The position numbers and the translations under genes were made by a program. This document shows positions 18,098 through 26,640 of a stretch of 64,000 nucleotides of DNA, piece after piece (position 1 is the stretch's first letter; each line of letters begins with the position of its first letter). The notes below the pieces were generated by a model that saw only the letters and a list, made by a program, of their open reading frames with translations, was not told the origin of the DNA and searched no databases. This DNA is from Photobacterium sanguinicancri. Lineage in GTDB: Bacteria > Pseudomonadota > Gammaproteobacteria > Enterobacterales > Vibrionaceae. Where the stretch lies: assembly GCF_024346675.1 (NCBI RefSeq), contig NZ_AP024850.1:558001-622000 (forward strand), written 5' to 3'.

Positions 18098-19832
18098 GTG
18101 AGGGTTTCTCCGTTGAGGCTGATTGTAATTTTAACTGTTGGTTGAGCGGCGCTGTATTGGTAAGTAGCGCTGCGGGTAAAGTGATGACGGCTTCTGTCGA
18201 TTCGTTCGGCTGGCATTTCATGCTAACGCCATATTGTTTACCGAACATATTTTTAAGGCGTTTGTCGACAATCTTCATACCAAGCCCACTTTCTTCACCT
18301 ACAGGTTGGTAGCAGCCTGCATTATCAGCGACAACGAGTGTGATCGTCTGATCATGAACGGCGCCGCGAATATGAATAATACCATTCTCTAATAGGGTTG
18401 AAGTACCGTGTTTGATGGCGTTTTCCACTAAAGGTTGCAAGGTAAAGGTGGGCAGCTTAAGAGTGAGTAAAACCTCTGGCACATCAACCTGTACATTTAG
18501 GCGATCAGAAAAACGAGCCAGTTCAATCTCTAAATAGGCATGAATATGTTGAAGCTCTTCTTTGAGTGTTACCGTTTCGATGTTTTGTTTTAAGTTACGA
18601 CGGAAAAATTGCGATAAGTGCTGGATAAGCTGACGGGCTTTATCGGGATCACGGCGTACAACGGCATTGATGGTATTGAGTGCATTAAATAAAAAATGGG
18701 GATTCACTTGTGCTTGTAGCAAGCGCAACTCTGCTTGTGTTAACAAGGTCTGTTGCTGAATATAACGTCCGGTCAAAATTTGGTTTGAGAGTAATTTGGC
18801 TATGCCTTCACCCAGCGTCAGATTAACGGTCGAGAATAGCTTTCGCTTGGGTTCGTATAATTTTATGGTGCCTAGTACTTCATTATTACCACCAATTAGC
18901 GGGATCACTAAAGCGGAGCCTAACCGACATTTCTCATGGAGTGAGCAGCAATAAGGGATGTCGTAACCGTCGGCATACACCAGTTCACAGCTATCAATAG
19001 CGCGGCGGGTATAGCCTGATGAAATGGGGGTGTCCGGTAAATGGTGGTCGTCACCTATGCCGATAAACGCGAGAATCTTTTCTCTATCAGTAATGGCTAC
19101 AGCGCCAACCTCGGTTTCTTCGTAAACAATCTGAGCAATTTTTTTAGATGTTTCTTTATTGAAGCCTTGGCTCAAAATCCCAACCGAGCGTTGTGCAATT
19201 TTGAGTGCTCGGCTAGAAAAGGCAGCAGAGTATTTTTCGTATATGGTTTTACGGTCTTGGATAATACTCATAAACAGAGCGGCACCCAGTGAATTCGCAA
19301 TTACCATCGGCAAGGCGATAGCGCTGACTAAATGTAGGGCTTGATCAAATGGTTTAGCGACCACCAGAATAATCAACATCTGCATGATTTCAGCAAAAAG
19401 CGTAATAATAAAGACGATAAAAGGCTTAAAAAGTTGTTCAACTTGACCTGAACGAACTAAATATAGGTGCAGCAACCCGCCCATGACTCCTTCCATGGTC
19501 GTCGAGATAGCGCAGGCGACATCAGTAAACCCACCCATAGAATAGCGGTGCATTCCGCCCGTGAGCCCCACTGCAAATCCGACGATCGGGCCGCCTAGTA
19601 ATCCGCCCATTACGGCCCCAATAGCGCGAGTGTTGGCTATTGCATCGTCGATGTTTAAACCAAAGTAAGTACCTAAAATACAGAACAAAGAAAACAAAAT
19701 GTAGCAGGAAAACCGTTGCGATAACCGCCCAGAAATAGTCGTGATGGGCATGAATAATGGTGTTTTACTCAGGAGGTAAGCAATAACTAAATACACACTG
19801 AGTTGTTGCAAAAGCGAGAAAATCAGTTCCAT
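18090..19832 (-). CDS. btsS: LytS-type sensor histidine kinase (BtsS-like)
   Basis: A 580-residue membrane kinase that matches E. coli BtsS along its length as I recall it: 5TM-LYT sensor region (SKTPLFMPI, SIANTRAIGAVMGGLLGG-type segment, LTGGMHRYSMGGFTD), a GAF domain (about 205-355, AITDREKILAFIGIGDDHHLP, CSLHEKCRLGSALVIPL), the His_kinase domain with the phospho-acceptor in QVNPHFLFNALNTI (His379), and an HATPase with ENAIKHG and GLGMKIVDKRL. The ATG at 19832 starts in register with BtsS; a TTG nine codons earlier is less convincing. BtsS senses pyruvate with high affinity; the same signal is inferred here. Confidence 0.9.
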   Translation of the reverse strand: MELIFSLLQQLSVYLVIAYLLSKTPLFMPITTISGRLSQRFSCYILFSLFCILGTYFGLNIDDAIANTRAIGAVMGGLLGGPIVGFAVGLTGGMHRYSMGGFTDVACAISTTMEGVMGGLLHLYLVRSGQVEQLFKPFIVFIITLFAEIMQMLIILVVAKPFDQALHLVSAIALPMVIANSLGAALFMSIIQDRKTIYEKYSAAFSSRALKIAQRSVGILSQGFNKETSKKIAQIVYEETEVGAVAITDREKILAFIGIGDDHHLPDTPISSGYTRRAIDSCELVYADGYDIPYCCSLHEKCRLGSALVIPLIGGNNEVLGTIKLYEPKRKLFSTVNLTLGEGIAKLLSNQILTGRYIQQQTLLTQAELRLLQAQVNPHFLFNALNTINAVVRRDPDKARQLIQHLSQFFRRNLKQNIETVTLKEELQHIHAYLEIELARFSDRLNVQVDVPEVLLTLKLPTFTLQPLVENAIKHGTSTLLENGIIHIRGAVHDQTITLVVADNAGCYQPVGEESGLGMKIVDKRLKNMFGKQYGVSMKCQPNESTEAVITLPAALLTNTAPLNQQLKLQSASTEKPSHD

Positions 19833-19901
19833 GAGGCGGCCTATGACGGTGATTAGCAATATGGTAACCAGCTTTGAGGGATAACCCCAATATTTATTGC
19901 G

Positions 19902-19939
19902 TGTAAATTTAAATTTACGAATGGTAAATATTGTTTACA
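19902..19939 (+). promoter_or_regulatory. Tandem TyrR boxes upstream of aroF-tyrA
   Basis: TGTAAA TTTAAA TTTACG (19902-19919) matches the TyrR consensus TGTAAA-N6-TTTACA at 11 of 12 bases. A second box, TGGTAA ATATTG TTTACA (19922-19939), has a perfect right half and a weaker left half. The box starts are exactly 20 bp apart, so both are on one face of the helix: the strong-box/weak-box arrangement used for tyrosine-dependent repression. Confidence 0.8.
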
Positions 19940-20046
19940 CCCTGTTGCAATGGGAGGAAAAGGCTTGTTAATGTGACTCTTAACATGAAGCAGAAAAGAT
20001 TCTGCTAGCATAAAAAGACTGAGACAGATTTTACAGGGAAGCCAAC

Positions 20047-21117
20047 ATGCAAAAAGACCAACTCAATAATATTCACATTCAAGATGAACAAGTATTGATC
20101 ACGCCTGATCAACTCAAGGATAAGTTGCCTGTTAGTGAATCTGCTTTTGGCTTTATTCAACAATCTCGTCAAACCATTGCCGACATTATTCATAAACGCG
20201 ATCATCGTTTACTGGTGGTGTGTGGCCCATGTTCTATTCACGATGTTGAAGCTGCAAAAACGTACGCGAAAAAGTTGAAGCAGCTTTCTGAGCAACTCGA
20301 CGATCAGCTTTACATCGTAATGCGTGTGTACTTTGAGAAACCTCGTACCACGGTGGGCTGGAAAGGTTTGATCAATGACCCACATTTAGATGGCTCTTTT
20401 GAGGTTGAAGAAGGTCTCCACATTGCGCGTCAGCTATTGATTGATTTGGTTGAAATGGGTATTCCATTAGCAACCGAAGCCTTAGACCCAATCAGCCCGC
20501 AGTACATTGGTGATTTATTTAGCTGGGCAGCCATTGGTGCTCGTACGACTGAATCACAAACACACCGTGAAATGGCAAGTGGTTTATCTATGCCTGTTGG
20601 CTTTAAAAATGGTACCGATGGTAGCCTCGGTACTGCAATTAACGCGATGCAAGCTGCAGCTTCAGGTCACCGCTTTATGGGGATCAACCGCCAAGGACAG
20701 GTTGCTTTGCTAAATACCCAAGGTAACCCGGATGGTCATGTGATCCTCCGTGGTGGTAAACAAACAAATTATGATTCTGTCTCTGTGACTGAGTGTGAAA
20801 ACGAGATGAGTGCTGCAGGCCTATCTCCGTCTCTGATGGTAGACTGTAGCCATGCAAACTCGCGCAAAGACTACCGTCGTCAGCCTTTAGTTGCTGAAGA
20901 TGTCATTCACCAAATTCGCGAAGGTAACCAATCAATCATTGGTTTGATGCTGGAAAGCCACATCAATGAAGGTAACCAAAGTGCAGACCTAGCACGTAAC
21001 GAAATGGCTTACGGTGTGTCAATTACCGATGCCTGCATTAATTGGGATGATACCGAGTCACTTCTACGTCATGCGCATAAAGAACTAGTCCCTTTTTTAC
21101 AAGAACGTAATCAATAA
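20047..21117 (+). CDS. aroF: 3-deoxy-7-phosphoheptulonate synthase (AroF type)
   Basis: A 356-residue class I DAHP synthase that joins phosphoenolpyruvate and erythrose 4-phosphate, the first step of the shikimate pathway. [61 protein letters not shown] and the metal-binding MVDCSHANS are present. The N-terminal [17 protein letters not shown] is closest to the tyrosine-sensitive AroF of E. coli, and the gene is followed by tyrA, as in E. coli. The TyrR boxes upstream support feedback control by tyrosine. Confidence 0.95.
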   Translation: MQKDQLNNIHIQDEQVLITPDQLKDKLPVSESAFGFIQQSRQTIADIIHKRDHRLLVVCGPCSIHDVEAAKTYAKKLKQLSEQLDDQLYIVMRVYFEKPRTTVGWKGLINDPHLDGSFEVEEGLHIARQLLIDLVEMGIPLATEALDPISPQYIGDLFSWAAIGARTTESQTHREMASGLSMPVGFKNGTDGSLGTAINAMQAAASGHRFMGINRQGQVALLNTQGNPDGHVILRGGKQTNYDSVSVTECENEMSAAGLSPSLMVDCSHANSRKDYRRQPLVAEDVIHQIREGNQSIIGLMLESHINEGNQSADLARNEMAYGVSITDACINWDDTESLLRHAHKELVPFLQERNQ

Positions 21118-21134
21118 GTACGGAAAGCAGAGTC

Positions 21135-22262
21135 ATGGTCGCGGAACTGAGCAAATTAAGAGATCAAATCGATGAGGTTGATCGCCAGATGGTTGAGCTA
21201 TTAGCCCGCCGTCTGTCATTAGTGGAAGATGTTGGTCACGTAAAAAGTCAGCATGGGTTACCTATTTACGCCCCCGATCGTGAAGCGGCAATGCTAGCTT
21301 CTCGTCGTGAAGAAGCCGAAAGCAAAGGGGTACCACCTGATCTGATTGAAGATATTTTGCGCCGTACCATGCGTGAATCATACTCCAGTGAAAATGACTC
21401 TGGCTTCAAATGCCTCAAGCCTGATCTGCGCCCGATTGTCGTGGTAGGTGGTCATGGTCAACTGGGTGGATTGTTCTGTCGTTTATTTGAACTGTCGGGT
21501 TACCAAGTACGTAAGCTAGGTAGTGATGAATGGGATCAGGCAGATGAAATTTTAGCGGATGCAGGTATGGTTGTGGTTTCGGTGCCAATCAACGTTACCG
21601 AACAAGTGATTGCCAAGTTAGGCAATTTACCTGCAGATTGTATCTTAGCGGATTTAACCTCGATAAAAAGTGGTCCGTTACAAGCCATGCTTGAAGTACA
21701 TAAAGGACCGGTTATTGGTTTGCACCCAATGTTTGGCCCTGATATTCCAAGTCTTGCAAAGCAAGTGATTGTGTACTGTGATGGGCGTAACCCAGAGCAT
21801 TACCAGTGGCTATTAGAGCAGTTCCAAATTTGGGGTGCGAGCTTAAACCGGATCAGTGCGATTGAACATGATCAGGGCATGACGTTGATCCAAGCGTTGC
21901 GTCACTTCACTTCATTTGTCTATGGGGTACACCTTGCCGAAGAAGATCCACGATTAGACCAATTGCTTTCGCTAAGCTCACCGATTTATCGTTTAGAGCT
22001 TGCAATGGTTGGGCGACTATTCGCGCAGGATGCACAGCTGTATGCCGATATCATAATGTCTGCCCCGCAAAACTTGGCGATGATTAAACGCTTCCATCAA
22101 CGTTTTGGCGAAGCGATTACCATGCTTGAAAGCCAAGATAAGGCCGCATTCACTCAAGCCTTTGACCAAGTTGAAAATTGGTTTGGTGATTACGCCCAGC
22201 ACTTCTTAACGGAAAGCCAAGGGTTATTGCGCCAAGCGAATGATTCGACCCACAGATCATAA
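21135..22262 (+). CDS. tyrA: Bifunctional chorismate mutase / prephenate dehydrogenase
   Basis: A 375-residue T-protein. Residues about 1-90 form an AroQ chorismate mutase ([27 protein letters not shown]); from about 97 comes an NAD-binding prephenate dehydrogenase with [25 protein letters not shown] and [10 protein letters not shown]. It converts chorismate via prephenate to 4-hydroxyphenylpyruvate for tyrosine. It lies 17 bases after aroF with AGCAGAG before the ATG; the two form one TyrR-controlled operon. Confidence 0.97.
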   Translation: MVAELSKLRDQIDEVDRQMVELLARRLSLVEDVGHVKSQHGLPIYAPDREAAMLASRREEAESKGVPPDLIEDILRRTMRESYSSENDSGFKCLKPDLRPIVVVGGHGQLGGLFCRLFELSGYQVRKLGSDEWDQADEILADAGMVVVSVPINVTEQVIAKLGNLPADCILADLTSIKSGPLQAMLEVHKGPVIGLHPMFGPDIPSLAKQVIVYCDGRNPEHYQWLLEQFQIWGASLNRISAIEHDQGMTLIQALRHFTSFVYGVHLAEEDPRLDQLLSLSSPIYRLELAMVGRLFAQDAQLYADIIMSAPQNLAMIKRFHQRFGEAITMLESQDKAAFTQAFDQVENWFGDYAQHFLTESQGLLRQANDSTHRS

Positions 22263-22571
22263 ACCACAACATTATTCAGGCGAGAGTGGTTATTCATTTT
22301 CGCCTGTATTCTGTAAAGCTTCTTGCTCGAGTATTCCAAAATTGCACAATTCCTTTCTCCCTGCGTTTGCGCTAACTTCCAATAAAAACGTAACCGAGTA
22401 ATCACTCACAAACATTGTTTGCGAGTGAGAGCGTTTTAATTTTACTGCGCAATATGAATTTGCTCGATATTATTTATGCTAACACTCTAATTAAATGGAT
22501 GTTTATACCTAATCTCTCCCTGTTATTTGCTTCAACTACAGATATTAAGATATTAGGAGAGGGGTAATAAT
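22263..22571. other. Intergenic region between tyrA and the LipL32-family gene
   Basis: 309 bases without a coding candidate. Two hairpins are visible: CAGGCGA / TCGCCTG (22277-22306) and CACTC-A-CAAAC / GTTTG-C-GAGTG (22403-22427, one mismatch) followed by GCGTTTTAATTTT. Either could end tyrA transcripts; the second is the better terminator. The segment after it is AT-rich and probably holds the promoter of the next gene. Confidence 0.5.
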
Positions 22572-23285
22572 ATGGATTCGAGAATGAAATTAAAAATGTT
22601 AGTTGGCGCGTTAATCTTGTCTAGCTCATCGGCGATGGCGTTTAGTTTTGGTAGCTTAACAGGGGATGGTTTACCCAGCTTAACGTCCAGTCGAACCGAA
22701 GGTTTGGGGATTGCTCAAATTTCAGTACCTTATGCAAATAGCGTTAACTACTTTGGTTATATTGATAAAAGCTCAAAGCCATCAGCAAAAATTAAAGGGA
22801 AAGATGCGTACTACTTGTATGTGTGGGTGCCTGCTGCATTGGATGAATTGGGTGTGCGTATGATTTCACCTGTGGGGGATTTAGCTGAACCAACGAGTGA
22901 TGATTTCGTTCAAAAAGGCTTTGAGAAAAAGCTCAAGAAAGATGCGGATAAATGGTTTGATACTTGGATCCGAGTGGAGCGTATGAGCGTGTTCTCACCC
23001 GATAAAATCAAAAATGCCAAGAAGGTCTTTAGCGTATTAGATAATGATGATGATGGCGATGACACTTATGAAGAAGAGCGCCATGCTAAATACAATTCCT
23101 TAGTTCGCATTGAAACACAGGTAAATAAACCAGAAAAAGCCCTAACGCGAGGTTTGTACCGTGTTGCATTTACCACCTTTAAAAAAGGGAATGTCAGTGG
23201 TTCATTTGTTGCAACGGTTGGTACCAATGTACCGGGTGTGAAAATGGCAACCTCATTGTCTGAACTGCATAAAATGGTTAACTAA
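22572..23285 (+). CDS. LipL32-family surface/secreted protein without lipobox
   Basis: A 237-residue secreted protein with a signal peptide (cleavage near SSAMA, about residue 24). It shows the LipL32 signature as I recall it from Leptospira: YYLYVWVPAALDELGVRMISP, WFDTWIRVERMS, the acidic calcium-binding DNDDDGDDTYEEER followed by HAKYNSLVRIE, and RGLYRVAFTTFKKG with GSFVATVG. LipL32 is a calcium-binding lipoprotein that interacts with extracellular matrix; relatives are known in marine gamma-proteobacteria. Here no Cys is present at the signal cleavage site, so lipidation is not expected. Strong AGGAGAGGGG ribosome-binding site. A second in-frame ATG lies at 22584. Confidence 0.85.
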   Translation: MDSRMKLKMLVGALILSSSSAMAFSFGSLTGDGLPSLTSSRTEGLGIAQISVPYANSVNYFGYIDKSSKPSAKIKGKDAYYLYVWVPAALDELGVRMISPVGDLAEPTSDDFVQKGFEKKLKKDADKWFDTWIRVERMSVFSPDKIKNAKKVFSVLDNDDDGDDTYEEERHAKYNSLVRIETQVNKPEKALTRGLYRVAFTTFKKGNVSGSFVATVGTNVPGVKMATSLSELHKMVN

Positions 23286-23335
23286 ATTGTTATCTTCTCA
23301 GTAATTACCATTGGCATCAGTGGTTGTTCAAAATA

Positions 23336-23370
23336 AAAAACAAGGGAGCCTGATGCTCTCTTGTTTTATT
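23336..23370. terminator. Bidirectional terminator between the LipL32-like gene and pheA
   Basis: AACAAGGGAGC / GCTCTCTTGTT hairpin, flanked by A run and T-rich sequence on both sides, between two converging genes. Confidence 0.8.
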
Positions 23371-23397
23371 TTAGTTATTTGAGTCTGTTTCGTTTTA

Positions 23398-24567
23398 TCA
23401 AAACTCAATATCAACGGGTTTTACATTCTCGCTTGGGTAGCAACCTAGCACTTTAATGAAGCGGGTTAAGCGCGTGAGTTCTTCGAGTGCGCCTTGCATC
23501 ACTTCCGATTTTAGATTCTGCTCAACATCAAGGTAGAACATTTCTTCCCACGGATTGCCAATAACGGGACGAGACTCTAGTTTAGTCATATTGATATTGA
23601 GGTTACGCAGTACCACTAAACACTCAACCAAAGACCCCGCTTTCTGAGCGGTAGACATGATTAAGGTGGTTTTAGCGGGGATCAAAGACGTCACTTCCAC
23701 GGGTTTACGGGCAACAACAATAAAACGCGTGAAGTTTTCTTGTTGGTTCGCAATACCTGACTTCACCGCTGTTAAGCCATATATTTCACCGCTGGAGGCA
23801 TTGCCAATCGCTGCGACATCAGCACGTTGCAGTTCAGCCACTTTTTGCATCGCTTCAGCAGTACTCGAGCAATACTCTTGGTTGATATTTCCCATTGTAT
23901 GTAAATATTCACTGCACTGCTGGTGGGGCTGTGGGTGAGAGTACAGCGTGGTAATTTGGTCTAGGCTAGTATCGGTTGCGACAAGTAAGCAGTGCTCAAT
24001 CGGTTGGGTGATTTCACCGACAATCGACAGGCTAGTATGTTGAAGTAAATCGTACACTTCATTGATAGAGCCAGAGCTGGTGTTTTCAATGGGAAGCACC
24101 CCATAGTCAGCATTGCCTGTTTCGACGGTATTGATGACATCACGGAACGTCGAACAGCTCATCTCAACCAGTTTAGTTTGTTTTTTACTGAAGTAGTTAC
24201 GGCTGGCAAGGTGAGAATATGACCCTTGAGATCCTAAGAAAGAAACTCGAGCTACAGGTTGTAAACTTTCTGGGTTGGTGAGTTTTTGCAAATATGCCTG
24301 CTGGTATAAGACTGAATCTTCAATAATGGTATGAAATATTTGGGTTACATACTGTGGATCGAGTTGTAGTGCATTACCCGCATCAACTAAACGCAACAAC
24401 AAGGCTTGTTCCCGCGTTAAATCACGTACTGGTTTAGCTGTTTCAATTTTGCTTTTTGCGACTTCAAGACTAAGTTGGCGACGTTCAGCTAATAGCTGCA
24501 AAAGTTCGTTATCTATTCGGCTCACATTCTTGCGAATATCGTCCAATGAATATTGTTGTTCTGTCAT
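23398..24567 (-). CDS. pheA: Bifunctional chorismate mutase / prephenate dehydratase
   Basis: A 389-residue P-protein that makes phenylpyruvate. Chorismate mutase at about 1-90 (RKNVSRIDNELLQLLAERRQLSLEVAKSK), prephenate dehydratase at about 105-285 (FLGSQGSYSHLA, DYGVLPIENTSSGSINEVYDLL, FTRFIVV) and a C-terminal ACT regulatory domain with the ESRP motif (KLESRPVIGNPWEEMFYLDVE) that binds phenylalanine. AAGGATCC precedes the ATG. Controlled by the leader peptide and attenuator upstream. Confidence 0.97.
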   Translation of the reverse strand: MTEQQYSLDDIRKNVSRIDNELLQLLAERRQLSLEVAKSKIETAKPVRDLTREQALLLRLVDAGNALQLDPQYVTQIFHTIIEDSVLYQQAYLQKLTNPESLQPVARVSFLGSQGSYSHLASRNYFSKKQTKLVEMSCSTFRDVINTVETGNADYGVLPIENTSSGSINEVYDLLQHTSLSIVGEITQPIEHCLLVATDTSLDQITTLYSHPQPHQQCSEYLHTMGNINQEYCSSTAEAMQKVAELQRADVAAIGNASSGEIYGLTAVKSGIANQQENFTRFIVVARKPVEVTSLIPAKTTLIMSTAQKAGSLVECLVVLRNLNINMTKLESRPVIGNPWEEMFYLDVEQNLKSEVMQGALEELTRLTRFIKVLGCYPSENVKPVDIEF

Positions 24568-24629
24568 AAGGATCCTTGTTATCGCGGCAACTTATCGGTT
24601 AATACGGTATATATGTTGTGAATACATGC

Positions 24630-24655
24630 AAAAAAGCCCCCCGTTTGGGAGGCTT
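24630..24655 (-). terminator. pheA attenuator terminator
   Basis: On the minus strand GCCTCCC - AAAC - GGGGGGC followed by six T. The competing antiterminator is also visible: GGAGGC...TATTCG just after the pheL stop (about 24696-24685) can pair with CGAATA...GCCTCC (24664-24648), which contains the left arm of the terminator. This is the alternative 2:3 / 3:4 folding of a classical amino-acid attenuator. Confidence 0.85.
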
Positions 24656-24699
24656 TCTATTCGTCTTTATCTTCTTTCTTGCATAACGAATAGCCTCCA

Positions 24700-24750
24700 C
24701 TAAGGGGACATAAAAAAGAAGGTAAAGAAAAACAGGTTTGTTATAAGCAT
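24700..24750 (-). CDS. pheL: pheA leader peptide
   Basis: A 16-codon frame, MLITNLFFFTFFFMSP, with six Phe codons in seven positions broken by one Thr, located between the pheA promoter and the attenuator. Ribosome stalling at the Phe codons when charged tRNA-Phe is scarce would favour the antiterminator. The sequence differs from E. coli PheL but has the same plan (a Phe-rich run and an end shortly before the 2:3 stem). No strong ribosome-binding site is seen. Confidence 0.88.
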   Translation of the reverse strand: MLITNLFFFTFFFMSP

Positions 24751-24775
24751 TTGTAGAGAACACTCGTTTCGTATA

Positions 24776-24793
24776 TGTAATAATTTGTTTACA
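24776..24793 (-). promoter_or_regulatory. Candidate TyrR box in the pheA leader
   Basis: TGTAAT AATTTG TTTACA on the plus strand matches TGTAAA-N6-TTTACA at 11 of 12 bases. It lies about 20-40 bases downstream of the predicted pheL transcription start, a position suited to repression. Confidence 0.55.
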
Positions 24794-24820
24794 GTCTTGT
24801 ATCCCTTATGGGATTAAATC

Positions 24821-24849
24821 ACCATATTGTGGTTGGCTAGGGTTGTCAA
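24821..24849 (-). promoter_or_regulatory. pheL-pheA promoter
   Basis: Perfect -35 TTGACA (24849-24844), 17-base spacer, -10 TATGGT (24826-24821) on the minus strand. The -35 lies in the loop/arm of a perfect 11-bp inverted repeat (TGGCTAGGGTT 24834-24844 / AACCCTAGCCA 24855-24865). Confidence 0.75.
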
Positions 24850-24871
24850 GGTGAAACCCTAGCCAAAACGA

Positions 24872-24898
24872 ACAAACCCCGCACAGGGCGGGGTTGTT
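24872..24898 (-). terminator. Terminator after raiA
   Basis: AACCCCGC (24875-24882) pairs with GCGGGGTT (24888-24895); on the minus strand the stem ends in TTTGTT. It lies about 25 bases after the raiA stop. Confidence 0.75.
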
Positions 24899-24923
24899 AT
24901 CAATTCCTCTTCAAAGCTTGCGG

Positions 24924-25277
24924 TTATACGTCAGCTTCTTCTTCTACCTCTACTTCAGCAAGCTCGGGTTTGTCACTGTGGCTTGCTCGGCGCGCAGAAG
25001 GCTTATGCGCTTGTTTATTCAGTTGGCGTTCGAGTTTTTGATAGACTTCAGTAATTGCACCGTACATGTCGTCGTGCTCTGCTGAGGCAACAATATTACC
25101 TCCCGGAATAGCAGCAGATGCTTCAACTTTAAATTTACGGCTAGGCTCAGTGCTAACAACGGCATGCTTGTTAATTAGCGGCACTTGATACTTTTCTAAC
25201 TTATTGAATTTTAGTTCAATTCTCTCACGGATAGCAGGGGTGATATCTAGGTTTTTGCCGGTGATTTCTACTGTCAT
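24924..25277 (-). CDS. raiA: Ribosome-associated inhibitor A / hibernation factor (short form)
   Basis: A 117-residue YfiA/HPF-family protein which binds the 30S A/P sites, stops translation and stabilises 70S ribosomes in stationary phase or cold. MTVEITGKNLDITPAIRERIELKFNKLEKY and the HDDMYGAITEVYQKLERQLNK helix are typical; the acidic C-terminal tail (VEVEEEADV) is the longer tail that separates RaiA from HPF. AGAGGAAG ribosome-binding site. Between pheA and bamD as in Vibrio and E. coli (where raiA also neighbours pheL/pheA and bamD). Confidence 0.94.
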   Translation of the reverse strand: MTVEITGKNLDITPAIRERIELKFNKLEKYQVPLINKHAVVSTEPSRKFKVEASAAIPGGNIVASAEHDDMYGAITEVYQKLERQLNKQAHKPSARRASHSDKPELAEVEVEEEADV

Positions 25278-25730
25278 AATTATCTTCCTCTTTTGCTACC
25301 CTTCGTTGGGTTGAGTTCAGATTACTAAATTCAGGCGATGATAATGTGATCTGCGTCACGTTTTGTTTTTTTAAAATATATCCAGAATAATTCTGTGATC
25401 AAATCGGTTTTGTCGTAAAAAACTTTCACGAAAAGGCTTGTTTATACCGATCAGGTTAAGGCAGTATGAAGGAAGATAAAACGCTGGCGGCTGGTGCTGA
25501 CTAGGGGACTTTTTCGATTAGTTACAAACAGTTGTGTTATTTTTGTCCGTTTCGTTCTCGGTGTTATGAGCCACGTAATTGGTGAGCGACAGGCAATGAT
25601 TAACCAAAACTGGGAAAATTATTAAATTGATGGTGTAACTCGAGTTCTAAAATCGAATGTTTATTATATTGAAATGGACGAGATGAATTGAGCCCGCGTT
25701 AATGCATTACTTCATTATAGAATTCAAAAA
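25278..25730. other. Intergenic region upstream of raiA
   Basis: About 450 bases between raiA and the bamD terminator. Besides the CRP site, it is AT-rich with no convincing coding frame or RNA gene. A 12-codon plus-strand frame at about 25466-25504 after TTAAGG cannot be supported as a gene. Confidence 0.4.
25345..25360 (-). promoter_or_regulatory. Predicted CRP site of raiA
   Basis: TGTGA-TCTGCG-TCACG (plus strand), one mismatch to TGTGA-N6-TCACA, with A/T flanks as in the full 22-bp consensus. A -10-like TTTAGTAAT sits at 25329-25321 on the minus strand, which puts the CRP centre near -41, the class II position. Confidence 0.6.
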
Positions 25731-25757
25731 AACGGCAGCCTGAGGCTGCCGTTTTTC
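25729..25757. terminator. Terminator after bamD
   Basis: AACGGCAGCC / GGCTGCCGTTTTT, with A run on the left and T run on the right, so it works in both directions; bamD transcripts enter from the right. Confidence 0.88.
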
Positions 25758-25775
25758 GTTTATGACATTAGTTTA

Positions 25776-26501
25776 TCAACTTGGATTCAGCGCAATTTGC
25801 TTTTTAGTATTGGCAATGGGCTCTTCAAGTCCTAATGCTTCATATGCGGTTAGCATTAAATCCAATGACTTACGCGCCGCTTCAGTGTCTGGGTATAAAC
25901 GTTGGATTTGCTGGCAGCGGTTAACGGCAGCTACCCATGCTTCACGGCGAACATAAAAGTCAGCAGTGGCTAACTCGTAATCAGCAAGACGATTTTTCAG
26001 GAAAATCATACGAGCTTTCGCATCAGCAGCATATTGGCTATCTGGGAAGCGATCGAGTAAACGTTTAAAGTCACGGAAAGCCGTGCGTGCAGGTACGGGA
26101 TCGCGGTCGTGGCGATCGACACTAAACAGATCGTGCATAAAGCTACGGTCTTGTGCCATATGAGTGAGGCCACGCATGTACATCACCCAGTCTGTTTTTT
26201 CATGAACTGGATTTAAACGATTAAAACGGTCAATGGTGGCTTCACCTAACGCGAGATCGTCGTTCTTGTAGTAGGCATAAATGAGATCCAATTGTACCTG
26301 TTCAGAGTAGGCACCGAATGGATAACGTGAGTCGAGCGTTTCCAAACGTTCGATGGCTTTTGTCCAGCTACCACTTTGTAGGGCTTCTTGCGCAGTGGCA
26401 TAAAGCTCAGAAGGTGGTACATCTGGCACAACTTCATCAGTGCTGGAACAGCCCGAAAGAAGGGCGACAGCAAGAATCGCTGTGAGAGTCAGGCGTTTCA
26501 T
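25776..26501 (-). CDS. bamD: Outer-membrane assembly lipoprotein BamD
   Basis: A 241-residue lipoprotein of the BAM complex. MKRLTLTAILAVALLSGC gives a lipobox with Cys18; the rest is five TPR repeats (LYATAQEALQSGSWTKAIERLETLDSRYPFG begins the first). I use the ATG at 26501; an in-frame TTG 24 bases upstream is unlikely. BamD is the essential partner of BamA for folding of beta-barrels. It is divergent from rluD, the conserved arrangement. Confidence 0.96.
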   Translation of the reverse strand: MKRLTLTAILAVALLSGCSSTDEVVPDVPPSELYATAQEALQSGSWTKAIERLETLDSRYPFGAYSEQVQLDLIYAYYKNDDLALGEATIDRFNRLNPVHEKTDWVMYMRGLTHMAQDRSFMHDLFSVDRHDRDPVPARTAFRDFKRLLDRFPDSQYAADAKARMIFLKNRLADYELATADFYVRREAWVAAVNRCQQIQRLYPDTEAARKSLDLMLTAYEALGLEEPIANTKKQIALNPS

Positions 26502-26640
26502 TACGGCGTCAGATTCCTTGATCAAAAATTTTATTTCTGTGATCCATTACGGTGAGAGCCGTTAACAGATACAATGACACTATTAGGTTATTTTACTCAG
26601 CGTTTGGCATTTAGTCTCACGCTTTTTGAAAAAGTTCGCT

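Noticed and set aside
25466..25504. 12-codon frame upstream of raiA
   Set aside because: Too short, lacks support from composition or context, and is antisense to the raiA leader side.
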